Assembly: GCF_013450295.1 (NCBI RefSeq)
Contig: NZ_SKBR01000004.1
Span: 609,501-673,500 of the forward strand
Reading direction: 5' to 3'
DNA length: 64,000 nucleotides
Source of the DNA: Streptomyces sp. AJS327
GTDB lineage: Bacteria; Actinomycetota; Actinomycetes; Streptomycetales; Streptomycetaceae
Both the position numbers and the translations under genes were made by a program. The notes beneath the pieces are model-generated. The model saw only the letters and a list, made by a program, of their open reading frames with translations. It had not been told where the DNA came from and did not search any database. How positions within the stretch are numbered: the stretch's first letter is position 1; each line of letters opens with the position of its first letter. This document shows, piece after piece, positions 24,418 through 33,783 of the stretch.

Positions 24418-25905
24418 CTACGTCCGGGCCCGCGCGGGATCGTGGGGCGGGGACGGTCGTTCCGGCTCCGTCGGCCGGGGGGCGCCCGGGGCCTCGTCGT
24501 GGAGCGGCGCGGTGGCCTGGCGCCGTACGGCGGCGGTGCGCTGGTGGACGCGGGAGGCGTACGCGGTCACCAGCACGCCCGCGGCGGCGAGCGCGGCGCC
24601 GGTCCAGGCGACCGCCTGGTAGCCCCAGCCCGCACTGATCACCAGGCCGCCCAGCCAGGGGCCGATGGTGTTGCCGATGTTGAACGACGCGGTCGCGGTG
24701 GCGCCCGCGAGGGTGGGGGCGGCATCCGCCACGTTGAACATGCGGGCGTTCAGGGCCGGTCCGGTCGTGAACGCCGCCAGCCCGAGCAGCAGCGACAGTC
24801 CGATCGCGGCGGGGGCGCTCTCCGCCAGCAGGGCGAGCAGGGCCAGCACCGCGGCGGAGGCCGCGATGCCGCCGTACATCGTGCCGAACAGGTGGGCGTC
24901 GGCTATGCGCCCGCCGAGCACCGTACCGAGAAGTCCGCCGAGCCCGAACAGGCCGAGCACGGTGGGGACCCAGCGTTCGTCGAGTCCCGCCACGTCGGTG
25001 AGGAGCGGGGAGAGGTACGAGAAGAGCGCGAAGACGGCACCGGCGTTCAGGGCGATGGTGATGAGGGCTAGCCACACCTGCCGGTCGGCGTAGATACGGA
25101 TCTCGGCGCGCAGCCGTGGCGCGTCGGCGCCGCTCGGCGGGCGGGTGGCCGGGACGAACGCGATCACGCCGACCAGCCCCACCGCCGAGAGGATGGCCAC
25201 CGCCCAGAACGCGGACCGCCAGCCGAACTCCTGGCCGAGCAGTGAACCGGCGGGCACACCACCGACGTTGGCGATGCTGAGGCCGCCCAGCATGATGGCC
25301 ATGGCCCGGGCCCGCGCGGTGACCGGTACCAGCGAGACGGCCACGGCCGCGCCGACCGCCCAGAACCCGGCGCAGGCCAGCGCGCTGACCACGCGGGAGG
25401 CGAAGAGTACGCCGTAGGTGGGTGCCAGCGCGCCCGCGACCTGCCCCAGACCGAACACGCTCAGCAGCGCGATCAGCGTGGTACGACGAGGGAGCCGCAG
25501 GGTGGCGGCGGCCAGGACGGGCGCGCCCACCACCATGCCGATCGCGAACGCCGAGATCAGCAGCCCGGCTTGGGGGATGCTGACGCCCATGTCGCGGGCG
25601 AGCGGCTGGAGTATCCCGGAGAGCATGAACTCGCTCGTGCCCAGGGCGGCCACCGAGAGGCCGAGAACCCACACCGCGAGGGGGACCCCCGTGCCGCCGT
25701 CGACCTTCCCGGTCCCGGCCCTGGCCCCCGCCCCGGTGTCGCCGTCGTCGGACGCGGACTCGCCGTCGCCGGACGTGGACTGACCGTCACTGTCCGTGCG
25801 TTGGGGTTGCCGCCCGACGTGGCCCGGTGCGGGCGAGGAGGCGGCGGGACGGTCGGCGGGGACCGGCGTCTGGGAAGGGCCGGGCTGGGAGCGGTGACTG
25901 GACAT
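24418..25905 (-). CDS. MFS transporter, DHA1 family (CmlR/AraJ-like drug efflux)
   Basis: The 495-residue protein has a disordered Ser/Asp/Gly-rich N-terminus (about 70 residues), then twelve hydrophobic helices from VPLAVWVLGLSVAALGTSEFM. The motif GTSEFMLSGILQPLARDMGVSIPQAGLLIS is typical of the DHA1 chloramphenicol/arabinose efflux group, and FASRVVSALACAGFWAVG is motif C-like. It exports small hydrophobic compounds by proton antiport, and the substrate is not predictable. The ATG at 25905 has no good Shine-Dalgarno, so a downstream start in the disordered part cannot be excluded. Confidence 0.85.
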   Translation of the reverse strand: MSSHRSQPGPSQTPVPADRPAASSPAPGHVGRQPQRTDSDGQSTSGDGESASDDGDTGAGARAGTGKVDGGTGVPLAVWVLGLSVAALGTSEFMLSGILQPLARDMGVSIPQAGLLISAFAIGMVVGAPVLAAATLRLPRRTTLIALLSVFGLGQVAGALAPTYGVLFASRVVSALACAGFWAVGAAVAVSLVPVTARARAMAIMLGGLSIANVGGVPAGSLLGQEFGWRSAFWAVAILSAVGLVGVIAFVPATRPPSGADAPRLRAEIRIYADRQVWLALITIALNAGAVFALFSYLSPLLTDVAGLDERWVPTVLGLFGLGGLLGTVLGGRIADAHLFGTMYGGIAASAAVLALLALLAESAPAAIGLSLLLGLAAFTTGPALNARMFNVADAAPTLAGATATASFNIGNTIGPWLGGLVISAGWGYQAVAWTGAALAAAGVLVTAYASRVHQRTAAVRRQATAPLHDEAPGAPRPTEPERPSPPHDPARART

Positions 25906-26276
25906 ATTCGCTGTCAACCACCCCGCCCGACGAGACATTCCAGCTCACCACGGGGGCGCCAGGCGCCGCGCTGCCGCGTGGCCGTAGGTGCCTCCCTCCA
26001 AGTCCCGCATAAGGGAGACGTTTCCCGGCGCAACAGGAGCAGAGCGTCCCTGATTAGGGCATGTTCTGCATAACAGTCTCAATTGGTACGAATCTGAGGT
26101 AAACGGCGGTGTCGCATCCAAAGGGACTCTCGGATCACTGACGTTGGACATCACGGTGTCCGTCACCTCGCGTGCACAGTGCTTCGCCTCTCCGGGCCCC
26201 GGGTCGGTGGTGTCGTGGGTGGCGGTGGCTCGTCCGGTTGCCGCGCCGGGAGGTGCGCGGTTCGTCAACTTCCGGT
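25906..26276. other. Intergenic region with an AT-rich patch
   Basis: The stretch 26040-26135 is clearly AT-richer than its surroundings and contains CCCTGATTAGGG (26048-26059). On the minus strand a short frame begins MSNVSDPRVPLDATPP and runs on toward the MFS gene, but it has no good RBS. It could be a promoter and leader of the MFS gene or a remnant of acquired DNA. Confidence 0.4.
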
Positions 26277-26891
26277 TCAGGGCGAGCCGTTGGTGAGCAG
26301 GAGATGGAGGGTGTGGTGCCGGTGCACGAGCGTGGCGGTGTCGGAGGCGCCTCCGTCGAAGTACACCGGTTCCTGCGGCTCTTCACCGGTGTGGTAGCCG
26401 CTGTCGCGCAGGAAGTCGGGGCTGATGGCGGCGAAGGACCACGACGGCCCGTCCGTACCGAGCAGGGCCCGGGCGAAGTCGTGGACCAGCGGTTCGGCCT
26501 CCGCCGCCGGGTAGTGGCCGTGGTAGGGGCTGAATGCCTCGCGGAGCATCCAGCGAAGCCGGTCCAGGAATCCGGCATGGTCGAGGGGGTGGAGCGTGGC
26601 GTCGAAGTCGGCGCGCGCAAGCGGTCGTTGAGGAGGCCGTTCCCCGTCCTCGTCACCCAGGTTGAACCAGCCGCGGTGGCGGTCGGCGGCGCGCGTTCGC
26701 TGCTCGAACACGGCGTCGCGCAGGAAGGCGTGAAGGACGACCTGCCGGTTGCCGACCGTGACGGGAATGTCGCAGGAGGCCGTGAGCAACAGGGTGTTGC
26801 CGTTCATGACGCGGTCGGCGGCGGACAGAAAGGCGTCCACGGCGGGAGGTTCGGGATCGGGCGGCGGCGCCGTGAAGGTCGGGCGGTGCAT
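26277..26891 (-). CDS. Hypothetical protein
   Basis: The 204-residue soluble protein begins MHRPTFTAPPPDPEPPAVDA. Visible features are a beta-rich middle (NTLLLTASCDIPVTVGNRQVVLHAFLRDAVF), a His/Tyr-rich segment (AFSPYHGHYPAAEAEPLVHDFAR) and the end HRHHTLHLLLTN. I do not recognise a family. It follows the GyrI-like gene at 27069 on the same strand with a 177-bp gap, so co-transcription is possible. Confidence 0.6.
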   Translation of the reverse strand: MHRPTFTAPPPDPEPPAVDAFLSAADRVMNGNTLLLTASCDIPVTVGNRQVVLHAFLRDAVFEQRTRAADRHRGWFNLGDEDGERPPQRPLARADFDATLHPLDHAGFLDRLRWMLREAFSPYHGHYPAAEAEPLVHDFARALLGTDGPSWSFAAISPDFLRDSGYHTGEEPQEPVYFDGGASDTATLVHRHHTLHLLLTNGSP

Positions 26892-27068
26892 GGCCAGCAG
26901 CCTGGCGGACCGTACGGTGTGAACTCAACGACCCGGCCCGTCACAGGAGTCGGTCGCTGCTCCGGCCAGGCGTATACGCGCGGGTCTCACTCCTCCGATC
27001 CGAGGACCGGACCGGTCTGGGGCGGGCGGGTGGACATCCTGATCCTGATGTCGTGGGCGAACACCACC

Positions 27069-27701
27069 TCAGGCCCCTTCCGTTCGGGTCTCCACGGGTT
27101 GCCGTAGCACGGTCCGGAGCCTGGCGGGGTCCGTCCTGCGCGGGTCGCTGAGGTAGATCTCGTGGTGCGACCCCGTCTCGCGGAGGTCGTTGGCGGGGAG
27201 GTAGTCACGGTGCAGCCGGGTGAGGATCGCCGTCTCCGCGTCGTAGGAGCCGACGTGGAGGACCTGGGCGGCCGTTCCCTCGTGCAGCGTCTCCGCCCGA
27301 ACGTCCTCGATGGCCGGAAGTCCCTTCTTGGCAAGGGCGGTTCGCCGGGCATCATCGATCAGGCCGGGGGTGATCCAGCTGGGGACGTTGATGAGCAGTC
27401 TCCACCGCCAGTTGTCCTTGCGACGGCTGAGGAAGTCGTCCATGTCGTCCGCCCACCACAGCCCCTCCAGGGGGCCTACGACGAAGTCCCTGCCCAGCTC
27501 ACGCTTGCTCGTGAACTTCACGGTGTAGGCCACCGTGTACAGCGCCTCGACCGAACGGCGGTACCCGGCGGAGGTGTTGGGATCGCCCTGCCCGTCGACG
27601 GCGACGAAGGTCAACTCGGGGACGTCGACCAGCTCCCAGTCGGTGTTCCTGGGCGCGTAGCACCCCTTCAGCTGACGCTTGACGTCGTACGTGGCGGTCA
27701 T
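27069..27701 (-). CDS. GyrI-like small-molecule-binding domain protein
   Basis: The 210-residue protein has no DNA-binding domain. It carries a GyrI/SbmC-type ligand fold: VDVPELTFVAVDGQGDPN, SVEALYTVAYTVKFTSK, then FVVGPLEGLWWADD and EGTAAQVLHVGSYDAETAILTRLH. The last stretch ends with HHEIYLSDPRRTDPARLRTVLRQPV. Stand-alone GyrI-like proteins bind or hydrolyse toxic small molecules. The Trp-rich pocket sequence GLWWADD is typical. ATG at 27701 is favoured, with a TTG codon 30 bp upstream in frame as the alternative. Confidence 0.8.
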   Translation of the reverse strand: MTATYDVKRQLKGCYAPRNTDWELVDVPELTFVAVDGQGDPNTSAGYRRSVEALYTVAYTVKFTSKRELGRDFVVGPLEGLWWADDMDDFLSRRKDNWRWRLLINVPSWITPGLIDDARRTALAKKGLPAIEDVRAETLHEGTAAQVLHVGSYDAETAILTRLHRDYLPANDLRETGSHHEIYLSDPRRTDPARLRTVLRQPVETRTEGA

Positions 27702-28012
27702 GCGGAGGACCCTGTCACGAGTGTCCGACAACGGCGGACAACGCGCCGTCCCACCGCGCGTCAGACACGGCGCCGCACCGGCACCGCCGGTGCGGAGGTG
27801 TCTGGTGGAGGCGCCGTTTACCGTCCAACTCCCCGATGGTTGCGGGGTACTGGCCGTCCGACGGAACCCGCGTACGGAACGCGTCGGCCGCGTACCGGAG
27901 ATGGCGGGAAGCCCGGCGGGTTCGATCTGGCCGGGGAGAGGCCCCGGGGGCGGCTGCTCAGGTGAGGAGCCGAACTGCCGGGGCCTCCGGTCCGGTTGTC
28001 AGGTGGACGGGG
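27702..28012. other. Intergenic region, no gene seen
   Basis: About 310 bp upstream of the GyrI-like gene and downstream of the phosphotransferase gene, both on the minus strand. A short repeat of GTCCG/CGGAC words near 27724-27745 forms a weak dyad (GTCCGAC, GCGGACAAC). Nothing else is visible. Confidence 0.35.
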
Positions 28013-28963
28013 TCAGTCGCTGGTGTCGAAGGCGGAGGGTGTCGTCCGCCAGTGCTCGATCGCGGGCCTGAGGTAGTCCAGTAGCTCGGGGAGCTGCGGG
28101 ACCAGGGTGAGGGTGGCGATGACCCGCAGCATGCCCAGGGCGTTGACGAAGGCGAGGACCTCCTCGTCGAGCTGCCGCGTGCCGTTGCGGAGGGCACCGT
28201 GGTTGTAGGCGGCCACCAGCTCCGGGCCGAGGGCGGCCAGATCCCACTCCACGGGGCCGAGCGTGACCAGTTCGAAGTCGGAGTAGAGGTCGCCGTCCAC
28301 CGCGTTGAAGATGTTGGCGGGCGGTGAGTCGCCGTGCAGCGGCTGGAGTTCGACGCCGGGAAACCGGGTCTCGAAGGCGTCGCGTGAGCGTACGAGGGGT
28401 TCCAGGGCCCGCCATTCGCGGCGGGCCCGGTCCAGTTCGGCCGCCCCGACCAGATCGGGGTGCTCGTCGAGGCGGGTGAGGCTGTCCGTGATGAACCCGG
28501 GGTCCGCCGAGGACAGGAACTCCAGGTGTCCCGGGTAGGCGCGCATCGCCGCGTGCAGGTCGGCGGCGCTCTCGGCGTTGGCGACGTAGTCGGGTTCCCG
28601 GTCCCGGGCCTCCTCGACGAACGGCCAGAACGTCATCGAGAACCCGTCACGCCGTACGGGTTCGCTGGGTACGAGCGGGCTGGGCGCGATCACGGGGACC
28701 CCCTGGTCGGCCAGCCAGCGGGTGACGTCCAGTTCGTCCCGCTGGCGGCGTGCGAGGGCGGCCAGATCGTCCGGGCTGGGCAGGACGGTGGGGATCCGGG
28801 CCACGACGGGTGAGGGGGCCAGGTGGACGACGACCGAGAAGAGGTCGTGGAGCACCGTGGGTTCGGTGACGGTCAGGCCGAGTTCACGCCCGGCCGCGAC
28901 GGCCGCGTCGACGGCGGCGGAGGTGCGGTCGGCGCGCTGGCGTGGGGTGAGGAAGGTGGTCAT
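28013..28963 (-). CDS. Aminoglycoside phosphotransferase-fold kinase (APH family)
   Basis: The 316-residue protein has the bilobal APH/choline-kinase fold. The catalytic Brenner motif reads LQPLHGDSPPANIF, with the Asp following His. The metal motif is YSDFELVTLGPVEWDLA, where the usual D-x-D/DFG-like segment is DFE. An N-lobe stretch, VARIPTVLPSPDDLAAL, resembles the nucleotide-binding strand region. Such enzymes phosphorylate antibiotics or small metabolites, and the target is unknown. The gene lies 142 bp downstream of the ABC-F gene on the same strand, so the two may form a resistance-type pair. Confidence 0.8.
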   Translation of the reverse strand: MTTFLTPRQRADRTSAAVDAAVAAGRELGLTVTEPTVLHDLFSVVVHLAPSPVVARIPTVLPSPDDLAALARRQRDELDVTRWLADQGVPVIAPSPLVPSEPVRRDGFSMTFWPFVEEARDREPDYVANAESAADLHAAMRAYPGHLEFLSSADPGFITDSLTRLDEHPDLVGAAELDRARREWRALEPLVRSRDAFETRFPGVELQPLHGDSPPANIFNAVDGDLYSDFELVTLGPVEWDLAALGPELVAAYNHGALRNGTRQLDEEVLAFVNALGMLRVIATLTLVPQLPELLDYLRPAIEHWRTTPSAFDTSD

Positions 28964-29105
28964 GGAGTGTCCCCTGGTTCGTTCGTTGTTTCGGTGGATG
29001 GGTGAACTGGTGGATGACGGGCTGGGGTTGGGCGGTCCGGTTCGGCGGGTTGCCCCGGCCCGGCCCGGACTGTTCCGGTACGGCCCCGGCCAGCCCGGCC
29101 GGGGG

Positions 29106-30764
29106 TCAGTACCCGCGGCCGACGCGTAGTTCCAGGCGTTCGGCGTCGAAGCGCGCCCGGAAGTCGCGGTCGTGCGAGACCGCGACCACGGCGCCCGGAT
29201 ACGCCGCGAGCGCGGCCTGAAGGTCCTCGACGAGGTCGAGCGCGATGTGGTTGGTGGGCTCGTCGAGGACGAGGAGGTCGGCGGGGCGGGTCACCAGGGT
29301 CGCGATCTGGAGCCGCCGCCGCTGTCCCACCGACAGGGCGCCGACCGGGACCCGCAGGTCCTGTTCGCGGAACAGGCCGAGGGACAGGAGCTGTTCGGCG
29401 TGCTCGTCCGGCGGCCCGGACCGCCCGGCGGCGAACGCGGCGAGCAGCGGCAACGAACCGGCGTGCGGGGGCGGTTCCTGGGGGAGGTAGCCGATCCGGG
29501 CGGGGCGGCGCACCGTGCCCGCGTCCGGTCGCAGGTCGCCCGCGAGGACGCGGAGCAGCGTCGTCTTGCCCGCGCCGTTCTCTCCCGTGACGAGGAGGCG
29601 TCCGCCGGGCGCGATCGTCAGGAGTCCGTCCAGGCGCAGCCGTTCCCCGACCCGAACGGTGTCGAGTTCGGCGAGCGTGCCCTCGGCGTCGTCGTCGGCG
29701 TCGGCCGTCGTGGGCAGCGGCGTCGTGAACCGGAGCGGTACCGGCGGTTCCGCCACCGGCTCGCGCCGTAGCCGTTCCAGGCGCTCCCGCACCGAGCGCA
29801 CCTGACCGCCGAGCTTCGCCTCGCTGGAGCGGCGGTGCTTGCCGAAGCCCTGTCTCGGGTCGCGTCCGGTGCCGGCCAGCCGCCTGCTGGCGGTCTCCAG
29901 CAGCTCCTGCGCGCGAGCCACCTCCTCGACCCAGTCCGCGTACCGCTGTTCGGCTCCGCGCCGGGCGGCGGCCTTCGCGGCGCGGTAGCCGGACCAGCCG
30001 TCGCCGTGCCGGTACACGGTGCGCTCGTCCCGGTCGACCTCCAGGATCGTGGTGGCGACGCGCTCCAGGAAGCCACGGTCGTGGGTGACAGCGACGACGG
30101 TGCCGCGGTGCGCGCGCAGGTGTTCCTCCAGCCAGCGCACGGCCGCCGCGTCGAGGTGGTTCGTCGGCTCGTCCAGGAGCAGCAGTTCGGGGGCGGCGGC
30201 CAGGACGCAGGCGAGCGCGAGGCGTGACCGTTCGCCGCCGGAGAGTGAGCCGAGTGGGCGCTCCCGGGCGATCCGGGCGAGTCCGAGGCCGTGCAGGGCG
30301 GCGTCCACCCGGGCGTCCGCCTCGTATCCGCCGCGTTCCTCGTAGGCGGTCAACAGTTCGCCGTACGCGTCGAGTTCGTCGGCCGACGCGTCGGCCAGGG
30401 TGGCCTCCGCGGCACGGAGGGCCCGTTCCGTGTCCCGCAGTTCGGTCAGGGCGAGATCGACGGCGTCCTGCACGGTACGGTCCGCGTCGAGGTCGAGGGT
30501 CTGGGCGAGGTGGCCGGTTCCGCCGGGGAAGCGGACGGTGATCTCCCCGTCGTCCGGCGTCTCGGCCGAGGCGAGGAGCCGCAGCAGGGTGGACTTGCCG
30601 GAGCCGTTCTCGCCGATGACGGCGGCCCTCTCGCCCGGCCGGACGGTGAAGGAGACCTGGTCGAGGATGGTCCGGGTGCCGTACGACTTGGTGACGGACT
30701 TCACGGACAGCTGCGCCACCACGGAACGGGCGGTGGGCAGGGAGGTACGGGCGCGTTCGCGCAT
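29106..30764 (-). CDS. ABC-F type ribosomal protection ATPase
   Basis: The 552-residue protein has two ABC domains and no membrane helices. Walker A motifs are GENGSGKSTLLRLL and GENGAGKTTLLRVL. Signatures are LSGGERSRLALA and LSVGQRRRLQIA. Walker B/D-loops are LLLLDEPTNHLDAAA and LLVLDEPTNHIALDL, each with the catalytic Glu. A charged linker of about 80 residues joins the two domains. ABC-F proteins dislodge antibiotics from, or re-set, the ribosomal exit tunnel. Architecture and actinobacterial context resemble macrolide/lincosamide/streptogramin-protecting members such as TlrC or LmrC. The ATG at 30764 is chosen because the upstream leader and untranslated region end there. Confidence 0.92.
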   Translation of the reverse strand: MRERARTSLPTARSVVAQLSVKSVTKSYGTRTILDQVSFTVRPGERAAVIGENGSGKSTLLRLLASAETPDDGEITVRFPGGTGHLAQTLDLDADRTVQDAVDLALTELRDTERALRAAEATLADASADELDAYGELLTAYEERGGYEADARVDAALHGLGLARIARERPLGSLSGGERSRLALACVLAAAPELLLLDEPTNHLDAAAVRWLEEHLRAHRGTVVAVTHDRGFLERVATTILEVDRDERTVYRHGDGWSGYRAAKAAARRGAEQRYADWVEEVARAQELLETASRRLAGTGRDPRQGFGKHRRSSEAKLGGQVRSVRERLERLRREPVAEPPVPLRFTTPLPTTADADDDAEGTLAELDTVRVGERLRLDGLLTIAPGGRLLVTGENGAGKTTLLRVLAGDLRPDAGTVRRPARIGYLPQEPPPHAGSLPLLAAFAAGRSGPPDEHAEQLLSLGLFREQDLRVPVGALSVGQRRRLQIATLVTRPADLLVLDEPTNHIALDLVEDLQAALAAYPGAVVAVSHDRDFRARFDAERLELRVGRGY

Positions 30765-30831
30765 GGGGCTTTTCCCTGGGCGTACGAAAGGTCTACGGAC
30801 AGCAGAAACGGCGCGGGGGCCGTGCCCGGAC

Positions 30832-30855
30832 TCAGACGAAGAAGAGGAAAGCCAT
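30832..30855 (-). CDS. Leader peptide MAFLFFV upstream of the ABC-F gene
   Basis: Eight codons, ATG to TGA, lie 67 nt before the ABC-F start and on its strand. The encoded MAFLFFV is short, hydrophobic and Phe-rich. A -10-like TACAGT lies 6 nt before the ATG, so the transcript would be almost leaderless. Further up, AATAA lies just before the expected -35 position, the AT-rich flank that WhiB7-dependent promoters show. After the stop, ACGGC and GCCGT can form a hairpin followed by TTTCTG. Drug-stalled translation of such peptides commonly controls resistance genes by attenuation. Confidence 0.65.
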   Translation of the reverse strand: MAFLFFV

Positions 30856-31330
30856 ACCGGCACTGTAGCAAGGGGGGATGTCGCGCACCCCTGGTTATTC
30901 GTGTGGCCGTGCGCGCGGGACGAGGCCCGTGATCCTCCCGCGGCACCCCGCCCGCCGGACGCCTCGTCCCCCTCCATGCGGGAGCCGCCGTACGGGGGTA
31001 CGCGGCGGCCTCCGCCCGCTGCGTTGCCGACCGGAAGCGGGACGCGCCGGGCACCGGGGGCACTCGACGCGACGGAGCCCCAACCCGGCCTGGATCGCCG
31101 GGTGTTCGGACGTCACGCGTCCCGGGGGTTGTCCTGGACGGCGTCCCGAGGGGCCCCGAACGGCGCCCTGAGGACTGTACGCCTGGACGTCGCCCCCGGC
31201 GGCAGCCCTCCCCCCGGCGGCAGCGCTACGTCCGGCGGCAGCCCCACGTCCGGTGGCCGCCGTACGCCCGATGGTCTTCGCATGCCCGAGGACGGGGGTA
31301 ACGCGCGAGGACGGGCGGGGAGTTGCCGAA
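30856..31330. other. Intergenic region with imperfect tandem repeats
   Basis: About 475 bp between the ABC-F leader and the stop of the HD-domain gene. At 31187-31260 an 18-bp-like unit, CCCCGGCGGCAGC with variants, is repeated four times. No gene is recognised. Confidence 0.45.
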
Positions 31331-32074
31331 TCAGTCGGTGGCGGGTGCCGGTGGGATGGGGGCGGTGGTGAGGAGGTCGAGTTCGGTGGCGGCGTTGCGG
31401 CGGGCCGCGTGCTCCCAGTGCCGTTGGCCGTACGAGGTCCGGAACAGCCGTGGTGCGGCGAGGAGTTGGCGGAGTATCCCGGCGCGGCCCCGGCCGAAGG
31501 CGTCGTCCGGCACGAAGTCGTACTCCTCGCGGACGGCGGCCGCGTAGTGGGCGTACTCCTGCGGTGACCCGGCGAGTACGGAGAGGTCGGCGTCGCAGAG
31601 CGCGGCTCCGTTGGTGTCTCCGGGGGCGGGGTCGTGGGTGGCGGTCAGCCGGACCAGCCGGGCCACTTCGGCCGTACGGACCGCGCTGACCCCGGCCTCG
31701 GGCAGCGCGCGTTCCGCGAGCCGGGCGCTGCGTTCCTCGTTCTCGGAGCGCTCCGGACGGTAGACGGCGTCGTGGAACCAGGCGGCGAGCAGGACCGCGT
31801 TGAGGTCCAGGGCGCTGGGCGGGATGTCCTGCGCCAGTTCGTCGACGCGGTTCAGGACGGTCCGCAGGTGGGTCATCGTGTGGTAGCGGCGCTGGGGTTC
31901 GGCCCAGCGGGCCAGCAGGTTCTCGCCGTAGGGGGCCGGGTCCGGTTCGGGGTCTCCGTCCCTGGCGCTGCGGAGCAGCGTGTTCCAGCGGGAGAGCAGC
32001 GACTCGTGGAGGTCGTGCGCCTCGTGTGCGGCGGATACGCCGTACGCGCGGTCGGGTGGCGTCGGGGTGCCCAT
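31331..32074 (-). CDS. HD-superfamily metal-dependent phosphohydrolase-like protein
   Basis: The 247-residue protein shows metal ligands typical of the predicted HD hydrolase family (COG4339 type): RRYHTMTHL, AAWFHDAVYRPERSENEERSA with the HD pair, and LCDADLSVLAGSPQEY. Proteins of this kind probably hydrolyse phosphate esters, and the physiological substrate is unknown. The ATG at 32074 (MGTPTPPDRAYG) is chosen, and an upstream in-frame ATG at 32164 would add 30 low-complexity residues. Single gene, with no operon partner on the same strand nearby. Confidence 0.8.
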   Translation of the reverse strand: MGTPTPPDRAYGVSAAHEAHDLHESLLSRWNTLLRSARDGDPEPDPAPYGENLLARWAEPQRRYHTMTHLRTVLNRVDELAQDIPPSALDLNAVLLAAWFHDAVYRPERSENEERSARLAERALPEAGVSAVRTAEVARLVRLTATHDPAPGDTNGAALCDADLSVLAGSPQEYAHYAAAVREEYDFVPDDAFGRGRAGILRQLLAAPRLFRTSYGQRHWEHAARRNAATELDLLTTAPIPPAPATD

Positions 32075-32245
32075 GGCCCCATTGTGGGCTCCCGTGATCG
32101 CGGCCAGCCAGTACGCACCCGGCCGCTTCCGGGGCGGTGGCCGAGCCGGATCGGTGGCAGCCACGGTCCGTGGTGACGACGGGGACGCCAGCCACCGTCC
32201 GTGACGGCCAGCTGCCGGGAGGGCGGCCGGCGGACACCCCGGCCG

Positions 32246-32293
32246 TCGGAGAGGCCAGCCGTCCGAGAGGCCAGCCGTCCGAGAGGCCAGCCC
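32246..32293. repeat. Three tandem copies of a 16-bp unit
   Basis: Units of TCCGAGAGGCCAGCCG, the first with one mismatch, lie in a 630-bp gene-free stretch (32075-32706) upstream of the HD-domain gene. The rest of that stretch shows no gene. Confidence 0.65.
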
Positions 32294-32706
32294 TCGGGGA
32301 GCGAGCTACCGGGTCGGTACGCGGCCGCCGGTCGCGCCTGCCACCCGGGGTGACCACCGTGTGTGACCCCGCCCCGCGTGTCGACCACGGTCCGTGAGGC
32401 TGGTGCGGGGTGGTGGCGGGCCGCTCAACGTCCGGCCACCTCGCTGGCGTCCCTGCCGGTGAGCGGTGCGAGCGGTGAGCCGGGTGGGCATGTGAGCCGG
32501 GTGGGGCGTGTGAGCAGGGGGTGGTGTGTGCGGCGCGTGGTGCGCGGCGCCCACGGCACCGGTGGTGGCGCGGACCGGCGGATCGGCCGGTCCGTGGCCG
32601 GTCCGACGAGCGCCGCCAGGGCCCCGGGGGCGCCGGAGCCGTGAGCACGGCCGGGACCGCGGGAGTCGCGAGGGCCACGAGACGGACGAGAGCGAGGGGC
32701 GTGCGG

Positions 32707-33438
32707 ATGAGACAGCCGGGCGAGGTGTGGAAGGCGACGGCCGAGGACATGGACGCGGCGGTGCGCGCGGTGGGCAGGGCCTCCGCCGACGAGGCGGTGA
32801 GCGACTGGGTGATCCCGGACTCCGCGTACCGGGAGCGCCGGTTCGCCGAGTTCCACGGGGAGTTGGTCGACTGGCTGGACGGGGTGCGGTGTTCGGCGGA
32901 GCTGGTGTTCGTCGGCGGCGAGGACGGTGCGATCGCGGGCTTCGCGGTGTGGCAGTACGTCGACGGGCGGTCGGCCGAAGACGCCTCCAGCGAGGCCGAG
33001 TCGGCGTCCGGCGGCGAGCTGGCTTCCGGCGGTGGGGAGGACGAGGGCGGGGCGGACGGCTTCGGCGAGGGGAAGGCCGGGCTGCTCCAGCGCCTCTACG
33101 GGGACGCGGCGCACCGGTTCTTCCAGGCGTACGGGATGGTGGCCGAGCGGCAGCCGACGGGGCTGCCGTACTGGTACCTGTCGCAGACGGCGGTGCTGCC
33201 GGAGTGCCGGGGACGCGGGTACGGCGGGGCGCTGCTGCGGCGGCAGTTGACGCGGATCGACGAGGAGCGGGCCGGAACCTGGCTGGAGGCCAGCACGCCC
33301 CGGAGCCGGGCGCTGTACGAGCGGCACGGATTCGTCGCGGTGGGCGAGCCGATCGTGCTGCCGGACGACGGGCCCCAACCACAGCCGATGTGGCGCCAGG
33401 GCCGTTCGGCGCACGTGGCGAGCGACCTCGTGCCGTAG
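32707..33438 (+). CDS. GNAT-family N-acetyltransferase
   Basis: The 243-residue protein has the acetyl-CoA-binding motif A as TAVLPECRGRGYGGALLRRQLTRID (conserved Q/RxxGxG/A in its middle), followed by LEASTPRSRALYERHGFVAVGE, the usual motif B. An unusual Ser/Glu/Gly/Asp-rich insert of about 35 residues (near 95-130) interrupts the N-terminal half. Substrate unknown. The ATG at 32707 has GAGGGG 8 nt upstream, and GTG at 32701 is also possible. Confidence 0.85.
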   Translation: MRQPGEVWKATAEDMDAAVRAVGRASADEAVSDWVIPDSAYRERRFAEFHGELVDWLDGVRCSAELVFVGGEDGAIAGFAVWQYVDGRSAEDASSEAESASGGELASGGGEDEGGADGFGEGKAGLLQRLYGDAAHRFFQAYGMVAERQPTGLPYWYLSQTAVLPECRGRGYGGALLRRQLTRIDEERAGTWLEASTPRSRALYERHGFVAVGEPIVLPDDGPQPQPMWRQGRSAHVASDLVP

Positions 33439-33783
33439 CCGGGGCGGCCGCGGCTCCGGGCGGGCCGTGGCACCCGCGTTCGCGGCTCCGGGCTTGGACG
33501 GCCGTGGTTCCGGGCGTTCCTGGGCCGGGGCGTCTCGCGCCCGCGCTCAACCGCCCCACCGGCAACGGCTTCACCGGCAACCGCCCCACCGGCCGTCATC
33601 GGCGCCCGTGGTCAACGGCCGTATCCAGGGCGGCAGTCGCGGGCGCGCGCGGTGGGGACGCGCTCCGGTCCGGCGTTCCGGGGTGACCTGGGCATGTCGC
33701 CCGGTGGCGGGCCGCGCCGTACGCTGGTGGTGGAGGACCGACGGGGGATCGGCGGGGGACCAGCGGGGGAGAGGGGCGGGACC
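33439..33783. other. Intergenic region, no gene seen
   Basis: About 345 bp between the GNAT and TetR genes on the plus strand. A small repeat of CACCGGCAACCG-like words lies at 33557-33592. No operator palindrome is evident before the TetR gene. Confidence 0.4.

Noticed and set aside
25945..26268. 107-codon minus-strand frame before the MFS gene
   Set aside because: No ribosome binding site, and half of it is GC-rich filler. It may at most be a leader.
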